The notes beneath the pieces were generated by a model that was not told where the DNA came from, did no database searches, and worked only from the letters and a program-made list of their open reading frames with translations. The translations under genes were made by a program, and so were the position numbers. Of a stretch of 15,136 nucleotides of DNA, positions 7,659-14,660 are shown piece by piece (position 1 is the stretch's first letter; each line of letters begins with the position of its first letter). Source of the DNA: Clostridia bacterium (GTDB taxonomy: Bacteria; Bacillota; Clostridia; SK-Y3; JACMMQ01); contig JACMMQ010000096.1 in assembly GCA_014378955.1 (NCBI GenBank), positions 1-15,136 on the forward strand, in the 5' to 3' direction.

Positions 7659-10600
7659 AGGTCATACTCCTCAATGATGCTTGTTTTCCCATCCCGCATC
7701 GCCATCAAAATGGTGTCCACCTTTTCTCCTATTACCTCAAGCTTTGAAGGTGGCGTAGCAAGTATAATTTGAAAGTTTTGGCTATTTAAAAAATCCATCA
7801 TGGCATTTATTCGATTATCATCCATCTTGTCAAACGCTTCATCTAGCATGATGATGCGAATGGTATCACCTGATTTGTAAAGCTGCACAAAAGAAGCGGC
7901 TATCGCAACATAGTATGGCGTTTGCGTTTCGCCACCACTCTTTTCGCCATATATTTTAGAAAAGCGCTGTATTGAGCCATCTTTTTTCTCCACGATAATA
8001 TCATAATCCAAGTAACTCCGATAATCGGTATATTCTGCAAGCACTTTTTCACCCTTGTCATCGTAAGCTGTGAGTTTTGAAAACAAGTCTTCCATTTCTT
8101 CCCTGTATTCCTCATCAAAATTCTGGGACAAAAGCGTAAACCCCTCCATATTATTTTTAGAGGTAATCATACGATAAATACTTTCCTTTTTCTTGTTATG
8201 GGTTATTTCAAACTTATAGCTGTCCTCACCATAATATATATTTTTCAAAGCTGCATTGAGATTTTTAAATTCGGCATATGCAGTTTCAATGTTTTCCTTT
8301 AACCTTGCCAAGAACGATTCTCTAAATTCCAACTCGCAGTTTTCCTTCGCTCTTTTTAAATCCTCTTCAAATCTAATCATATCAGAAGCGGTAAGCTTAT
8401 GATGCTCGTTGATATAATGCTTTATTTGTTCAAGCCCCCAGCCTAAATCGCTGTCATAAATACTGCAATAGCTTGTTTGTAATTTCACTAGCTCCGTACA
8501 ATACCTCATTTTCTCATTCTCAATGGCTATTTTCCTAGGCGAAAAGTTTGCAACAATTGTTGCAGGCGATTTGGTTTTCACTTGCTCTAAATACTTATCC
8601 GCTCCCAAAACAGCTACCTGTGCATTATCCTCACAAAAGGTGTTGTAGCTATGCTCTAAGGCATCCTTTAACTGTAGCATATCCTTTTTATTCTTTTCAT
8701 TTGCAACCAATTCATTTTTAATGCTACCTATTTTTTCATTCGCAGCTTTGTATGCATCCGCTAACGATTTAATCGAATTCTCGCAATCTTCAATTTCCAT
8801 CTGAAGCTGTAAATAGCTTGGATCTGACTGTGCATTTTTCAGATTTTGTAATTCTATATGGATGCTCGCTTGGATATTTTCAACCTGCATGGGCGACTGT
8901 ATATTTTCATCTAAAACATCAAAATTGCAGCTTGACAGCTTTTCAAGCACATGCCTTTGAAGGGTTAATTTTTCATTGGCTATTTTCATGCCTTCGTTTA
9001 GCTTTTCAAGTGCATTCAGCTTGTTTTTTAACTGAATTTCAAAGGCAGACGCACCGATATAAGGCGTGCTGTACACCCTCTCATCAATCTTCCGCACTGC
9101 ATGGTTTTGGTAAAGCATGCAGTCTGTTGTAATGGCGACTTTATGTAGCTTTAGGTGGTGTACGTCCTCGCATCGAACAACCTTGTTTAAGAGAAAAATA
9201 GCATATGCCTTTGCGTATCGATTGTCACTTTTTACAACATAAGCAAGTGATTGAGTATCCGCTACTGCATCTATATCAAGCTTACTTGTATTGATTAAGC
9301 CAACTGTGTGCACCTCTTTTTTGATGCGATTGTACACTTCCAGCGCTACTGTATAGTGCTGGGGCTCAACAATAATATAAAATCGCTGGCTATTCAAATA
9401 CCCTTCAACGGCGTTTTGCCATAACGCATCTGTTATTTCAAGCAACTCTGAAAATATTCTGACGGGAGCATGCAACCCCAGCTGTAAAAATTCCTTTTCA
9501 ATCGCATGCTTTAATTTAACTGTATTTTCAGGATAAGTCAGTTTTTTGTTCTTTAGGTTGCTGATTTCTCTTTCAAGGTTAATTTTTTCCTCTTTGCCTA
9601 GTTTGAGTTCATTCGCAATTACAAAAATATCATGGTTGTATGTTTGCGTCAGCCCTAAAAATGCATGTTTCAGCTGAAAAATTTTCTCTGATTTTTCCTG
9701 TGACGATACGCTTGCAACGGTAACATTCAAAACGTCTTCTTTGGACAGGACAAATATATCATTTTTTCCGAGTACGGTTAAAGCTTCCAACACTTTTTTC
9801 TGCATACCCTTCAGCTTTTCGAATGCAGCATTTGCTGCATTCAAGGCTATTTCATATATTTCTATTTTATGTTGGATTTCCGTGATCAATTGTGATGTTT
9901 CATTTTGTGAAGCGGCGACTTTTAAGGTTGATATTCTACTTCTTTTATTTTCTAAGTTTGTCCCTATGCGCTGTTCGTTACTCTGTGCTGCTCTCAAATT
10001 ATATTCACACTGACTGTTTTCTTTTTCTATCCTATCAATCTCTAATTTCTTTGCTTCAAGCTCCGCCTTTTTGATTAGCACTTCATTGGTCTTTATTTCC
10101 TGCTCTTTTGCTAATATCTCCCCATTGATCATCAGTATTGCTTCGAGCTTTTCTACCTTTGCTTTGGTAATGTTCATGAGGTCTTCTAGCTCTTTGAGCG
10201 TTGCGATATTATTTCTAAGCGTTGCCACTTCAATCGCTTTTTCTGATAAAATGAATTTATTGATAAAATCTTTGACGTTATCCATTGGCTTAAAGGCTAG
10301 CGATTTTGGAATCATATCAAAAAATTTATGCTCTAAATTTCCAAGGCGACGTCCAAAGTGTGCTTTGGCTTCCAATATTTGATGTATTAGTGGTATTTTC
10401 TTATCATTTTTACGAAACTCTTCTGTCGTGGATGGTCTACCACCTGTGACAAAGGATAAATCATCCAGCCTACATTCCTCTCGAAACCACTTTGTACTAA
10501 GCTTGCTTTCTTCGTCAGGCGAGTCTATTTTTACGCCAAGTGTAAAATATTTTGATGACTTTTGTTCATAAAACTCTAGTGCAACGTATGTAATGACACT

Positions 10601-10861
10601 TCCGTTTCTGACATACGTGTTATTTTCATCCCCAGTTTTACAACGCACATAGCCCTTTAAATCTCGACTGCTCTTTTCATTAGCAGCGGTATTAAACTTT
10701 CTATGATTGGTGGTCAACACCAATTGGATAGCATCTAAAACGGTTGATTTTCCAGCCGTATTCTCACCACTTATTAAAAAAGAGCCCGAAACATTGATCG
10801 TTTCATTTGCAAAGTAATGCCAATTAATAAGCCTAATCCTGCACAACCTCTTCATCATCAC
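7655..10861 (-). CDS. jetC: Wadjet SMC-like ATPase JetC (1068 aa)
   Basis: JetC is the SMC/MukB-related motor that dimerises and extrudes DNA with JetA and JetB. The N-terminal head has the Walker A motif GENTAGKST (residues 32-40, K38). A long coiled coil runs from about 212 to 440. A globular hinge-like part spans about 445-605 (WQNAVEGYLNSQRFYIIVEP near 481-500). The returning coiled coil covers about 606-870. The C-terminal head has the ABC signature SGGETQ (975-980) and Walker B IIMLDEAFD with D1007 and E1008. All ATPase motifs are intact. The frame opens with GTG then two ATGs. A GGGGGGAG ribosome site lies 6 nt before the GTG and 9-12 nt before the ATGs, so the true start may be 10861, 10858 or 10855. 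It overlaps jetB by 29 nt and jetD by 4 nt. Confidence 0.95.
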   Translation of the reverse strand: MMMKRLCRIRLINWHYFANETINVSGSFLISGENTAGKSTVLDAIQLVLTTNHRKFNTAANEKSSRDLKGYVRCKTGDENNTYVRNGSVITYVALEFYEQKSSKYFTLGVKIDSPDEESKLSTKWFREECRLDDLSFVTGGRPSTTEEFRKNDKKIPLIHQILEAKAHFGRRLGNLEHKFFDMIPKSLAFKPMDNVKDFINKFILSEKAIEVATLRNNIATLKELEDLMNITKAKVEKLEAILMINGEILAKEQEIKTNEVLIKKAELEAKKLEIDRIEKENSQCEYNLRAAQSNEQRIGTNLENKRSRISTLKVAASQNETSQLITEIQHKIEIYEIALNAANAAFEKLKGMQKKVLEALTVLGKNDIFVLSKEDVLNVTVASVSSQEKSEKIFQLKHAFLGLTQTYNHDIFVIANELKLGKEEKINLEREISNLKNKKLTYPENTVKLKHAIEKEFLQLGLHAPVRIFSELLEITDALWQNAVEGYLNSQRFYIIVEPQHYTVALEVYNRIKKEVHTVGLINTSKLDIDAVADTQSLAYVVKSDNRYAKAYAIFLLNKVVRCEDVHHLKLHKVAITTDCMLYQNHAVRKIDERVYSTPYIGASAFEIQLKNKLNALEKLNEGMKIANEKLTLQRHVLEKLSSCNFDVLDENIQSPMQVENIQASIHIELQNLKNAQSDPSYLQLQMEIEDCENSIKSLADAYKAANEKIGSIKNELVANEKNKKDMLQLKDALEHSYNTFCEDNAQVAVLGADKYLEQVKTKSPATIVANFSPRKIAIENEKMRYCTELVKLQTSYCSIYDSDLGWGLEQIKHYINEHHKLTASDMIRFEEDLKRAKENCELEFRESFLARLKENIETAYAEFKNLNAALKNIYYGEDSYKFEITHNKKKESIYRMITSKNNMEGFTLLSQNFDEEYREEMEDLFSKLTAYDDKGEKVLAEYTDYRSYLDYDIIVEKKDGSIQRFSKIYGEKSGGETQTPYYVAIAASFVQLYKSGDTIRIIMLDEAFDKMDDNRINAMMDFLNSQNFQIILATPPSKLEVIGEKVDTILMAMRDGKTSIIEEYDL

Positions 10862-11456
10862 TTTGCTCTCCCCCCTTCATATATTTGTTGAGCTTATCGT
10901 TGATCATGTCGACCATTTGGGTGATGTTATCATTGGTTACCGCAAATAAAATGGACGGAAAAATTCTAATCCTTGCATCAGACATTAAAAAATCGCTGTC
11001 AATATTGGTAATAATATTGTACCTTTTAAACAAGCTCATGGTCGATTTGAGCATGGTTTTGTCTAATGTCGGCTTGGCATCAAGCTTTAGCATGTTATAT
11101 TTTTGATGAATTTCATCAATCAGTATAATGACCTCATCATTGAGGCTTAATTCCGCACGTTTTTCAATATATAAAAGTCTCAATATAAGTAAAAGTATGC
11201 TTTCTATCTTTTTTAGCTTGAGCCTTCCCGTACCATTTATGCTTGTTAATGCGACGACGCCGTGTGTTTCGTTAACGTCTAGCCTGTAACCCAGCAAATC
11301 GAAATATTGTATAAAAAGCGCTTTGTTTTGAACAACAAAGATGTAGTCATTCCTTGTGTCTTCCTTCTTTTTTACGATAAAGCAGTTGTTGAGTAGCTTG
11401 TTAGCGGATATTCTAAACTTCTCTTTTTGCGTTGCGCTTTCATTCAATATTTCCAT
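10833..11456 (-). CDS. jetB: Wadjet KITE/MukE-like subunit JetB (DUF4194-like, 207 aa)
   Basis: JetB is the small winged-helix (KITE) subunit that binds the kleisin JetA and bridges DNA to the SMC heads. The protein has the expected size and predicted winged-helix character (RISANKLLNNCFIVKKKE at 16-33; helical LKLKKIESILLLILRLLYIE near 78-97, typical of MukE-like proteins). It ends in an acidic tail (SDDEEVVQD). The identification rests largely on size and its position between jetA and jetC, plus this pattern. The ATG lies 2 nt after the jetA stop. An AAAGGTGTGA site sits inside the end of jetA. Its 3' end overlaps jetC by 29 nt. Confidence 0.85.
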   Translation of the reverse strand: MEILNESATQKEKFRISANKLLNNCFIVKKKEDTRNDYIFVVQNKALFIQYFDLLGYRLDVNETHGVVALTSINGTGRLKLKKIESILLLILRLLYIEKRAELSLNDEVIILIDEIHQKYNMLKLDAKPTLDKTMLKSTMSLFKRYNIITNIDSDFLMSDARIRIFPSILFAVTNDNITQMVDMINDKLNKYMKGGEQSDDEEVVQD

Positions 11457-11458
11457 CG

Positions 11459-12877
11459 CTATTTGTCACACCTTTCTATTTCAAAGTCACAGAATTTAAA
11501 ACCATTTCGCTCAATGATGCCATCCTTTGAAATCGTTTTGTACGCCGATTTTGCTTGCTTGGCATAAAGACTAATAAAGATAATTCTAATAAGGTCACGC
11601 TTGTTTTGAAGTGGCAAGGTGGATGCCAGCACCGTTGTATTATTTTTTAGCATTTCCGAAACATAAGCATTGATGTTTTTGCGTGAAAAGCTATTTTTGT
11701 GCTTTTCACGCATTGCTAGCTGATGCAACGCCCTTTGTGCCTCTGTCAGCCCAAGCGATGCTTCCAGTTCATCTGGCACGGACATTTTTTTACTAATGGG
11801 CACAACATACAACGATTCATTATCTAAAAATGCTTGCGGAAATATCTGAAACACCTCAAAAAGCGTGTCATCAACCTCATCATACAGGTTTAACGCTTGA
11901 TCGTTATTAAATTCTTCCGATAAGTGTTGTAATATTTTTGATATTTTACCCTCTGGGTTATTGCTGTTGTTTAGCAAGAATTTTGCTCTTGCTACCGCAC
12001 TTTGAATATACTTTGAATTTTTGATGTCAATTTCACGGATAATTTCATCGTAATCTCTAAATGCCTTTATGATATGTACGATTAAACTCCTAATCTCATC
12101 CTCGGCTTGCATGCGATTGTCCACCTGTTCAACCTCGATAAAGCCTAACACGGTGCGGTTGAAAATATTTTCATCATTTAAAATGCATTGTAATTTTTCT
12201 ATAATGGTTGCTCTGAAACGAGAAATATTATCGCTTGTTTTCATGCGATGATATGCCTTTGACCCAATTTCTTTGTGATAAACAAAAAAATCCTGCACAA
12301 TTTCTCCAGCGGATTTTTCGTTCGTAATCGCATCAATGCGCTTTTTTATATTTGAATTGAGCTTTTTAAACCCACCCATCAATTCCTCCGTATTTTCAGC
12401 GATACGTTTGATAATGTATTCATACGGCTTTGCATATGCATCATCATTACAAAGTGTGGCGTGAATTTGAGAGAATAAGCTCTGATACTCCATCTCTTCA
12501 TTTTTTATGATTTTGTTAAAGGATTCTATCATCGTAGCAGCGTAGTCAAGTAAATTGACCTTCACTTTAAAATCATTTGATACTTCAAAATCAATCCAAC
12601 CGCAATCTTTCAATTCCCTCAAAATACCATTGGCTTTTGCACGTGCATCCCGTGCTACCTCTTCATTTTTCTCAAAAACCATGTCTGTTGTGACAGCATC
12701 GTCCAGATAATTTTCAAGCTTTGCAACAAGGATTTCCTTATCTACGCCAAACGATAATTCCGTCTTATAGGTATTATAAATAAGCCTTAAGCAATCCATA
12801 TAAGTGCTCTTATACTTGCTTGTTAAAGGCTTGAAGAAATCTTCTGGAATTATGGTAAATAAGCTAATTTGACTCAC
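11459..12877 (-). CDS. jetA: Wadjet kleisin-like subunit JetA (472 aa from GTG)
   Basis: JetA is the MukF-like kleisin that links the two JetC heads and carries JetB. The N-terminus reads ISLFTIIPEDFFKPLTSKYK, matching the usual JetA opening (SLF..IPE.FF..L.S). A winged-helix segment follows (GILRELKDCGWIDFEVSNDF at about 84-103, then LLDYA), then a long helical middle and a C-terminal domain with the helix KRDLIRIIFISLYAKQAKS. This arrangement is that of the DUF5716-type JetA, suggesting a type II Wadjet (moderately sure). Coordinates use the GTG at 12877. However, that GTG lies inside a near-perfect ribosome binding site, and the ATT at 12868 is the better-placed start (see findings). The gap to the upstream gene is 18 nt and to jetB 2 nt. 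Confidence 0.9.
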   Translation of the reverse strand: MSQISLFTIIPEDFFKPLTSKYKSTYMDCLRLIYNTYKTELSFGVDKEILVAKLENYLDDAVTTDMVFEKNEEVARDARAKANGILRELKDCGWIDFEVSNDFKVKVNLLDYAATMIESFNKIIKNEEMEYQSLFSQIHATLCNDDAYAKPYEYIIKRIAENTEELMGGFKKLNSNIKKRIDAITNEKSAGEIVQDFFVYHKEIGSKAYHRMKTSDNISRFRATIIEKLQCILNDENIFNRTVLGFIEVEQVDNRMQAEDEIRSLIVHIIKAFRDYDEIIREIDIKNSKYIQSAVARAKFLLNNSNNPEGKISKILQHLSEEFNNDQALNLYDEVDDTLFEVFQIFPQAFLDNESLYVVPISKKMSVPDELEASLGLTEAQRALHQLAMREKHKNSFSRKNINAYVSEMLKNNTTVLASTLPLQNKRDLIRIIFISLYAKQAKSAYKTISKDGIIERNGFKFCDFEIERCDK

Positions 12878-12883
12878 CTTCTT
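12874..12883 (-). promoter_or_regulatory. ribosome binding site of jetA that contains the apparent GTG start
   Basis: Read on the minus strand, AAGAAGGTGA matches the ideal AAGGAGGTGA at 9 of 10 positions. The GTG at 12877-12875 is part of this element, and 5 nt after its end lies an in-frame ATT (12868-12866) directly before the conserved SLF of JetA. The position argues that ribosomes start at the ATT, not the GTG. Confidence 0.6.
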
Positions 12884-12895
12884 AATAGAAATGCT

Positions 12896-14470
12896 TTACC
12901 CTATCTCTCTTTTCATCTCATCCTTCAAAGCTGGTCTTCTTTTGTTTTGGACAAAAATCCCCTCATAATACCGTTCAAATTCATTACCTTCATTGATAAA
13001 AGTATAAATATCCTTTATGACTGCACAATAGTACGCTGCTCTGGCATATCTGCTTCTCTTTGACGCATTGATATGGAATTGTACCATCAGCTTTAAAATA
13101 TCAATGGCGCTATTTAAACAGAATTGTTCACTCTCGGAATGCTCTGTCTCTTTTATCATGTCTACAATGCCATCGATTTTATTATTTTCAATTGCCCTCA
13201 AAAATCCGTTGAGGTTAGGCAATGTGATAAACTTCCAACCCAATGCACGGTAAATTAAAGACTTGGTCGTATATTTTAAATAATCATGACGTGAATAGCC
13301 ATCAGTATTCAACGCTGTGTCAATTAGTTTTTGCGTGCGTCCTTCGAATGATAGTATCCTTAATAATTTGGATACAGAATTATAGCTTTTACTGGCAACA
13401 ATGCATTTCTCCATACTGTCAACAAAGGTATTCAAAGCGCCAATTCTAATTGCGAAGCTTCTCGCTCTTAAATATAGCGCATGACTGTAATCATCAATAA
13501 ACATTTTCACTGCAATATCATAAGCCTCACTGAACATGCCTAAGCTTTCATAACAATCCACCATTTTTTTGTTAAGCATTGAAAAAACCTGCTCATTTGT
13601 TACTTGTTTCAAGGCGTTATTAATAACCCCAACAGCCTCTTCCCACATTTCACACGATATATATGCTTGTGCTACATCATTCCAGAAATTAGCATTGTAG
13701 CATACCAAGCTTTTTGCAATTATCCTTTCATTAAATTCAAGATCAAGCTTTATGTAAAAACTTTTCAGTAATTCGTACAATGCGTGTTGAACATGCCAAC
13801 AATCGGCATTTTTACCAATATTCTCTCTAATTGATTGCTCAACATACGTAATATCATCAATATTCTCCAAAATTATATCCGTGCAATATTTTTCAAAGTT
13901 CATCCAAACTTCGACAGCTTTAGAAGCAACTTGCATTTTATCCGATATCTGATTTTTCATGGAACTGTAATATTCCTCAAAAACTTCATCCCAATCAACC
14001 TCTATATAGTCCATTGGGTGTTGCGTTCCTAAAATTTCTTCATCAAAATTCGCTTTGTGAAGGCAGGTTAATAATTTATCAAAAGCTTTATAGGTAATAT
14101 CGTAATTCTTATTGCGCGAATACATCACTGCGAGCTCTAGAAATGTCGAAAACTGATGAGCCCATTTGCTTTCACTAAAACAGTCTGTTTCATCATCGTA
14201 ATCGTCATAGTCATAGACATAGTCATAGTCATCGTAGTCACAAGCAATAAAATACATTCCATCCATGCATTCGTCACAAAAAAGATCGACTTTTTGCATC
14301 AAGCTACTGCTATCACACGCACCAGCTTCTTCAAGTGCAACCTGCGGACTTATCCACCTAGAAACAAACTCCACTCGTTCTTTTCCAGCCAATTTGTCCA
14401 TTAATTGACTAATTAAAGTAACTAATTCATCTTTTGAACGGCTCATTAAATCGTATTTATCTGGTTCCAT
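12896..14470 (-). CDS. helical-repeat protein of unknown function, first gene of the Wadjet operon (524 aa)
   Basis: I do not recognise a named family with certainty. The protein is almost entirely helical. The opening (RSKDELVTLISQLMDKLAGK, 11-30) and the ending (ASKRSRYARAAYYCAVIKDI at 469-488, then EGIFVQNKRRPALKDEM) resemble the helical-solenoid C-terminal part of long SWIM zinc-finger proteins. No C-x-C...C-x-H zinc motif is present. TPR-like helix pairs occur at about 255-325 (NDVAQAYISCEMWEEAVGVI; YESLGMFSEAYDIAVKMF). Residues 77-95 are a striking Asp/Tyr tract. The start was set at the ATG at 14470 because GGAGG lies 8 nt upstream. The frame continues upstream to 14596, but that extension runs into an inverted repeat and has no ribosome site. 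It ends 18 nt before jetA on the same strand, so it is probably co-transcribed and may be an accessory or regulator of Wadjet (inference). No catalytic motif is visible. Confidence 0.8.
   Translation of the reverse strand: MEPDKYDLMSRSKDELVTLISQLMDKLAGKERVEFVSRWISPQVALEEAGACDSSSLMQKVDLFCDECMDGMYFIACDYDDYDYVYDYDDYDDETDCFSESKWAHQFSTFLELAVMYSRNKNYDITYKAFDKLLTCLHKANFDEEILGTQHPMDYIEVDWDEVFEEYYSSMKNQISDKMQVASKAVEVWMNFEKYCTDIILENIDDITYVEQSIRENIGKNADCWHVQHALYELLKSFYIKLDLEFNERIIAKSLVCYNANFWNDVAQAYISCEMWEEAVGVINNALKQVTNEQVFSMLNKKMVDCYESLGMFSEAYDIAVKMFIDDYSHALYLRARSFAIRIGALNTFVDSMEKCIVASKSYNSVSKLLRILSFEGRTQKLIDTALNTDGYSRHDYLKYTTKSLIYRALGWKFITLPNLNGFLRAIENNKIDGIVDMIKETEHSESEQFCLNSAIDILKLMVQFHINASKRSRYARAAYYCAVIKDIYTFINEGNEFERYYEGIFVQNKRRPALKDEMKREIG
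14191..14240 (-). repeat. hexanucleotide-like tandem repeat encoding an Asp/Tyr tract
   Basis: On the plus strand the stretch is made of repeated gtcata/gtcatc/gtagtc units. On the coding strand it gives alternating GAC/GAT and TAT/TAC codons (DYDDYDYVYDYDDYDD, about residues 78-93 of the 524-aa protein). The 3- and 6-nt units keep the frame if the number changes. The tract is strongly acidic. Confidence 0.75.
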
Positions 14471-14478
14471 ATACTTGT

Positions 14479-14483
14479 CCTCC
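14479..14483 (-). promoter_or_regulatory. ribosome binding site that sets the start of the first operon gene
   Basis: GGAGG on the minus strand, 8 nt before the ATG at 14470. It supports the 524-residue protein over the longer 566-residue frame. Confidence 0.75.
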
Positions 14484-14546
14484 GAATAATTCTCATCATT
14501 CTTACTGTACAGCGCTTTAATAACAATAGTAGTGACAGTTGGAGAA

Positions 14547-14605
14547 GGTACGAATTCGACAACGAAAATGGCTTTATATAGAATGTACGTTGTCAAAATC
14601 GTACC
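14547..14605. repeat. 18-bp inverted repeat with 23-nt spacer upstream of the Wadjet operon
   Basis: The left arm is 14547-14564 (GGTACGAATTCGACAACG) and the right arm is 14588-14605 (CGTTGTCAAAATCGTACC). The arms match at 16 of 18 positions. In a minus-strand transcript one of the two mismatches becomes a G-U pair, leaving one U-U mismatch in the stem. No T-tract follows on the minus strand, so it is not a canonical terminator. It lies 76 nt upstream of the first gene and could be an operator for a dimeric repressor, an RNA leader hairpin or the ends of a lost small mobile element. Confidence 0.8.
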
Positions 14606-14629
14606 GTCCCAAGTGTCGGTTCTTATGCT

Positions 14630-14641
14630 CTTTATATAAAG
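14630..14641. repeat. 12-bp AT-rich palindrome
   Basis: CTTTATATAAAG is a perfect palindrome. Nine of its bases (CTTTATATA) recur at 14572-14580 inside the spacer of the inverted repeat. In either direction it could serve as a -10 element, but I see no well-spaced -35 partner. Confidence 0.4.
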
Positions 14642-14660
14642 GTTTTTGCACTTGTAGTAC

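Larger units (their letters stand above)
6477..14470 (-). other. five-gene Wadjet defence operon (unknown gene, jetA, jetB, jetC, jetD)
   Basis: The five genes share a strand, with junctions of +18, +2, -29 and -4 nt, each with its own ribosome site. All four known Wadjet components are full length with intact ATPase and nuclease motifs, so the system is probably functional against plasmids. The extra first gene is under the same apparent transcriptional control. Confidence 0.85.

Noticed and set aside
8818..9132. Plus-strand 104-codon frame inside jetC, and similar frames across the Wadjet genes
   Set aside because: These are antisense shadows of strongly supported minus-strand coding sequence, with no motifs or ribosome sites.
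14471..14596. N-terminal extension of the 524-aa protein to 14596
   Set aside because: The extra 42 residues come from the inverted repeat and the leader. The ATG at 14470 has a strong GGAGG at 8 nt, and the upstream start has none.
14594..14599. TTGACA on the minus strand inside the right arm of the inverted repeat, as a -35 box
   Set aside because: The following TATATA/TATAAA is only 10-12 nt away instead of about 17, so it is not a credible sigma-A promoter as read.
14630..14641. CTTTATATAAAG as a terminator for the beta-helix gene
   Set aside because: The stem is pure AT apart from one pair, and there is no T-tract after it in the minus direction.
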